Source: Streptomyces sulphureus DSM 40104 (GTDB lineage Bacteria; Actinomycetota; Actinomycetes; Streptomycetales; Streptomycetaceae). From it: a stretch of DNA of 64,000 bases. A program made the translations under genes and the position numbers. Shown here piece after piece: positions 60,582 through 64,000 of the stretch; position 1 is the stretch's first letter; each line of letters starts with the position of its first letter. The notes under the pieces were generated by a model. The model saw only the letters and a list, made by a program, of their open reading frames with translations. It had not been told where the DNA came from and ran no database searches. The stretch lies in contig NZ_KB905818.1 in the NCBI RefSeq assembly GCF_000381025.1, positions 186,001 through 250,000 on the forward strand, written 5' to 3'.

Positions 60582-62111
60582 TCAGATGTCCCTGAACGTC
60601 TCGATCTGCGCGCCGACCTCGTTGAGGCGCTCGGCGAGGTCCTCGTAACCCCGGTTGATGACGTAGACGTTGCGGAGCACCGACGTGCCCTCCGCAGCCA
60701 TCATCGCGAGCAGGACGACGACCGCCGGTCGCAGCGCCGGCGGGCACATCATCTCCGAGGCGCGCCAGCGCGTCGGGCCCTCCACCAGGACCCGGTGGGG
60801 GTCGAGGAGTTGGAGCCTCCCGCCGAGGCGGTTCAGGTCGGTGAGGTAGATGGCGCGGTTGTCGTAGACCCAGTCGTGGATCAGCGTCTTGCCCTGCGCC
60901 GACGCGGCGATCGCCGCGAAGAACGGGACGTTGTCGATGTTGAGCCCGGGGAAGGGCATCGGGTGGATCTTGTCGATCGGCGCCTCCAGCTTGGAGGGGC
61001 GGACCGTGAGGTCGGTGAGCCGGGTGCGTCCGTTGTCGGCGGCGTACTCGGCGGAGCGGTCGAAGTCGAGCCCCATCTCCTCCAGGACGGCGAGCTCGAT
61101 CTCCATGAACTCCACCGGCACGCGGCGCACGGTGAGTTCGGACTCGGTGACCACCGCGGCGGCGACGAGGCTCATCGCCTCCACCGGGTCCTCGGAGGGC
61201 GAGTAGTCGACGTCGACGTCGATCTCCCGGACGCCGTGCACCGTCAGCGTCGTCGTCCCCACGCCCTCGACCCGTACGCCCAGCTCCTCCAGGAAGAAGC
61301 AGAGGTCCTGGACCATGTAGTTGGAGGAGGCGTTCCTGATCACCGTCGTGCCCTCGTGCCGGGCGGCGGCGAGGAGCGCGTTCTCGGTGACGGTGTCCCC
61401 GCGTTCGGTGAGGACGATCGGGCGCTGCGGGCGCACGTCGCTCTCTACCTCGGCGTGGTAGATCCCCTCGGTCGCGGTGACGTCGAGGCCGAAGTGGCGC
61501 AGGGCGCTCATGTGCGGCTCGACGGTGCGGGTACCGAGGTCGCAGCCGCCCGCGTACGGGATCTTGAAGTGATCGAAGCGGTGCAGCAGCGGCCCGAGCA
61601 GCATGATGATGCTGCGCGTACGGCGCGCCGCGTCCTGGTCCATGGAGTCGAGCTCCAGCTCGGCCGGCGGAACGATCTCCAGGTCGGCACCGGAGTTGAC
61701 CCACCGGCAGCGGACGCCGACGGAGGTGAGGACCTCCAGGATGCGGTAGACCTCCTCGATCCGCGCGACCCGACGCAGCACCGTACGCCCGGAGTTGACG
61801 AGCGAGGCGCACAGCAGCGCGACGCAGGCGTTCTTGCTCGTCTTCACGTCGATCGCGCCGGAGAGGCGCCGCCCGCCGACCACGCGAAGGTGCATGGGAC
61901 CCGAGTACCCGAGCGAGACGATCTCGCTGTCGAGGGCCTCGGAGATGCGCGCGATCATCTCAAGGCTGATGTTCTGGTTGCCGCGCTCAATGCGGTTGAC
62001 CGCACTCTGACTTGTGGCCAGGGCTTCGGCAAGCTGCGACTGGGTCCAGCCGCGGTGCTGACGGGCGTCACGGATCAACTGCCCGATACGTACGAGGTAG
62101 TCGTCGGTCAT
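60582..62111 (-). CDS. murA: UDP-N-acetylglucosamine 1-carboxyvinyltransferase with N-terminal Xre helix-turn-helix (MurA2 type)
   Basis: 509 residues, two parts. Residues 1-67 are an Xre/HTH_3 DNA-binding domain (IRDARQHRGWTQSQLAEALATSQSAVNRIERG). From about 72 it is a full EPSP-synthase-fold MurA: SKNACVALLCASL (Lys93-Asn94 of the substrate site), GADLEIVPPAE, and PYAGGCDLGTRTVEPH with Cys190 at the fosfomycin-target position. MurA adds enolpyruvate to UDP-GlcNAc in peptidoglycan synthesis. The HTH fusion suggests autoregulation, and a perfect palindrome lies 10-29 bp before the ATG. Confidence 0.92.
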   Translation of the reverse strand: MTDDYLVRIGQLIRDARQHRGWTQSQLAEALATSQSAVNRIERGNQNISLEMIARISEALDSEIVSLGYSGPMHLRVVGGRRLSGAIDVKTSKNACVALLCASLVNSGRTVLRRVARIEEVYRILEVLTSVGVRCRWVNSGADLEIVPPAELELDSMDQDAARRTRSIIMLLGPLLHRFDHFKIPYAGGCDLGTRTVEPHMSALRHFGLDVTATEGIYHAEVESDVRPQRPIVLTERGDTVTENALLAAARHEGTTVIRNASSNYMVQDLCFFLEELGVRVEGVGTTTLTVHGVREIDVDVDYSPSEDPVEAMSLVAAAVVTESELTVRRVPVEFMEIELAVLEEMGLDFDRSAEYAADNGRTRLTDLTVRPSKLEAPIDKIHPMPFPGLNIDNVPFFAAIAASAQGKTLIHDWVYDNRAIYLTDLNRLGGRLQLLDPHRVLVEGPTRWRASEMMCPPALRPAVVVLLAMMAAEGTSVLRNVYVINRGYEDLAERLNEVGAQIETFRDI

Positions 62112-62120
62112 ACGTCGACG

Positions 62121-62140
62121 CTATCTCAGTTGTGAGATAG
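62121..62140. promoter_or_regulatory. Perfect palindrome at the HTH-murA start
   Basis: CTATCTCAGTTGTGAGATAG: 8-bp arms around 4 bp. It is placed over the expected promoter/leader of HTH-murA. Related to the palindrome at 63175 before aconitase (both TATCTC-R-N4-Y-GAGATA). Confidence 0.7.
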
Positions 62141-62264
62141 AGGTGAACTTGGGGGGCCGAACGGGTGAGGCGGGCCGGTCCCTCCGGCAAGAACGCGGGG
62201 AGCGGAGCCTCCGGTTCCCGGGCGACCGGGTGCCCTCTTCGGCCCGCTCTGAAAGCATCGCCCG

Positions 62265-63044
62265 ATGTCACATTTCGACGACCTGCTCAGCGAGGGTGCA
62301 GCCGTTCCCACGGAGGGCTGGGACTTCTCGTGGTTCCGCGGGCGGGCGACCGAGGAGCGACCCTCCTGGGGTTACGCCGGCCTCCTCGCGGAGCGGATGG
62401 CCGCGTCCGAGGCGGCGCTCGACCTGCAGACGGGCGGGGGAGAGGTGCTGGCCGCGCTTCCCGCGGTGCCGCCGGTCCTCGCGGCCACGGAGTCCTGGCC
62501 TCCGAACGTCGCGCTCGCCCGACGGAACCTCGCCCGGTTCGACGCCGAGGTGTTCGAGGCGGACGCCGCGGCCGACCTCCCGCTGCCCTCGGGCCGCTTC
62601 GACCTCGTGACCGCTCGGCACCCGGTCGTCACGCGCTGGGGGGAGGTGCACCGGGTGCTGCGCCCCGGCGGCACCTGCCTCTCGCAGCAGGTGGGGCCGG
62701 GCTCCGTACGGGAGTTGATGGAGTTCATGAGGGAGCGGCCGCCCGAGGGGCACCCGCATCCGGGGCCGGCGGCGACCACGGCGGGCGCGGATGCGGTCGA
62801 GGTCTCCCTCGCCGCGGAGGCTGCCGGGCTCGACGTCGTCGACCTGCGGGAGGAGGCGCTCCGGATGGAGTTCCACGACGTGGCGGCCGTCGTCCACTTC
62901 CTGCGCAAGGTGGTCTGGATCGTGCCGGACTTCACCGTCGAGCGTTATCGCGAGCGGCTCGCCGTCCTGCACGGGTTCATGGAGCGGCACGGCCCCTTCG
63001 TGGCGTACTCGCGCCGACTGCTCGTCGAGGCGAGGAGGCCGTGA
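62265..63044 (+). CDS. Class I SAM-dependent methyltransferase
   Basis: 259 residues. A short N-terminal extension (FDDLLSEGAAVPTEGWDFSWFRGRATEERPSW), then the SAM fold: ALDLQTGGGEVLAALP (motif I, DLxTGxGE form), VLAATESWPPNVALARRNL, LPSGRFDLVTARHPV and EVHRVLRPGGTCLSQQVGPGS. It is not like trans-aconitate methyltransferase in its N-terminus. Substrate unknown. It lies between the divergent HTH-murA gene and aconitase. Confidence 0.82.
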   Translation: MSHFDDLLSEGAAVPTEGWDFSWFRGRATEERPSWGYAGLLAERMAASEAALDLQTGGGEVLAALPAVPPVLAATESWPPNVALARRNLARFDAEVFEADAAADLPLPSGRFDLVTARHPVVTRWGEVHRVLRPGGTCLSQQVGPGSVRELMEFMRERPPEGHPHPGPAATTAGADAVEVSLAAEAAGLDVVDLREEALRMEFHDVAAVVHFLRKVVWIVPDFTVERYRERLAVLHGFMERHGPFVAYSRRLLVEARRP

Positions 63045-63174
63045 GCCTCCAACCCGGGCCGGTGCGGGGCGTCTTGCCGGGGTGCCCGCGGCGGGGTTTC
63101 GGGTGCGCGTGTGCCAGGTACCGGGGATGGGAGCCGAGGGCAGGCATGACCGTTCCCCGGACGTGTACTAGAGT

Positions 63175-63192
63175 TATCTCGACATCGAGATA
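63175..63192. promoter_or_regulatory. Palindrome upstream of aconitase (TamR-like site)
   Basis: TATCTCGACATCGAGATA: 7-bp perfect arms around 4 bp, 146 bp before the aconitase GTG. In S. coelicolor the aconitase gene is controlled by the MarR/PecS-type regulator TamR, which binds palindromic AT-edged sites; identity of the protein for this copy is inferred. Confidence 0.6.
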
Positions 63193-63231
63193 TCTGTCGG
63201 AGGCGTACTGCGACTGCCGGGTCGATCGCCA

Positions 63232-63250
63232 CCGGGTAAGGCTACCCTAA
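63232..63250 (+). promoter_or_regulatory. Iron-box-like site upstream of aconitase
   Basis: CCGGGTAAGGCTACCCTAA matches 14 of 19 positions of the DmdR/IdeR iron box TTAGGTTAGGCTAACCTAA, including the GGCTA core and CCTAA end. It lies 88 bp before the start of an iron-sulfur enzyme gene, where iron control makes sense. Confidence 0.55.
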
Positions 63251-63337
63251 CCACACTGGGCCTGGGTGGTCGATCGAAGGGGCAGTTTCGGCAGGATTGC
63301 GGTGGTACGCGCAATTTCATGCATGAAGGAGACTGTC

Positions 63338-64000
<663 letters not shown>

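Noticed and set aside
58908..62135. A 1075-codon plus-strand frame across the MFS gene and murA
   Set aside because: Runs through the MFS gene in a wrong frame and antisense to murA; no motif.

Overview
The window is a 64 kb piece of a high-GC actinomycete chromosome, almost certainly Streptomyces. The signs are about 70% GC, strong third-position GC bias, GTG/TTG starts, leaderless transcripts, and a right end that carries the conserved streptomycete order HTH-murA, methyltransferase, aconitase. No tRNA, rRNA, CRISPR array or intact insertion sequence was seen.

Region 1 (0-23 kb) is a steroid-nucleus catabolism island. After the tail of an IclR regulator and an MFS remnant come hsaB and, divergently, one long co-directional run: hsaD, a KstD, kshB, hsaE, hsaG, hsaF, a second HsaA-like oxygenase, hsaC and another FAD dehydrogenase. 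Behind it lie a VOC protein, the kshA operon (kshA, a small four-cysteine protein, a frameshifted SDR, a small membrane protein), the true hsaA, a third KstD-like flavoprotein, a KstR-like TetR regulator, a 3-alpha-HSD-like SDR and an Old Yellow Enzyme. Together they encode 3-OH oxidation, A-ring dehydrogenation, 9-alpha hydroxylation, A-ring hydroxylation, meta cleavage, hydrolysis, and conversion of the released dienoate to pyruvate and an acyl-CoA. The flank holds broken acyl-CoA ligase and SDR fragments. A 17-bp inverted repeat, GTCCCG-N5-CGGGAC, recurs in the promoter gaps of this island and is the best candidate for its private operator.

Region 2 (23-43 kb) is mixed accessory and core DNA: two tandem secreted SLT-domain hydrolases with near-identical terminators and leaders, a 25-residue ribosomal protein bL37 gene, a quinone oxidoreductase, an alpha/beta hydrolase, an RsbW-like ATPase, an arginine deiminase/ornithine carbamoyltransferase pair, and a phosphonate-type cassette (OPA-family MFS, TIGR03364-like FAD oxidoreductase, GntR, PhnX-like HAD hydrolase) with a repeated TTGT-N4-ACAA operator. 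Then follow a secreted GH75 chitosanase, a decayed IS5-type transposase, a DHFR-like protein, a homocysteine methyltransferase and an F420-type oxidoreductase.

Region 3 (43-51 kb) encodes a CoA-dependent aromatic acid pathway: enoyl-CoA hydratase, a fused FAD monooxygenase/OYE protein of the 2-aminobenzoyl-CoA monooxygenase/reductase or salicylyl-CoA hydroxylase type, PaaX regulator, aryl-CoA ligase, acyl-CoA dehydrogenase and RidA. RidA hints at an amino-substituted substrate such as anthranilate.

Region 4 (51-64 kb) carries an ABC-F protein with a structured leader, a secreted lipase-like protein divergent from a PucR regulator, an esterase, a CGNR protein divergent from an MFS exporter with a shared dyad, HTH-MurA with a perfect 20-bp operator-like palindrome over its start, a methyltransferase, and the 5' part of aconitase preceded by a related palindrome and an iron-box-like site. 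Several intergenic gaps of 300-800 bp hold no supportable gene.
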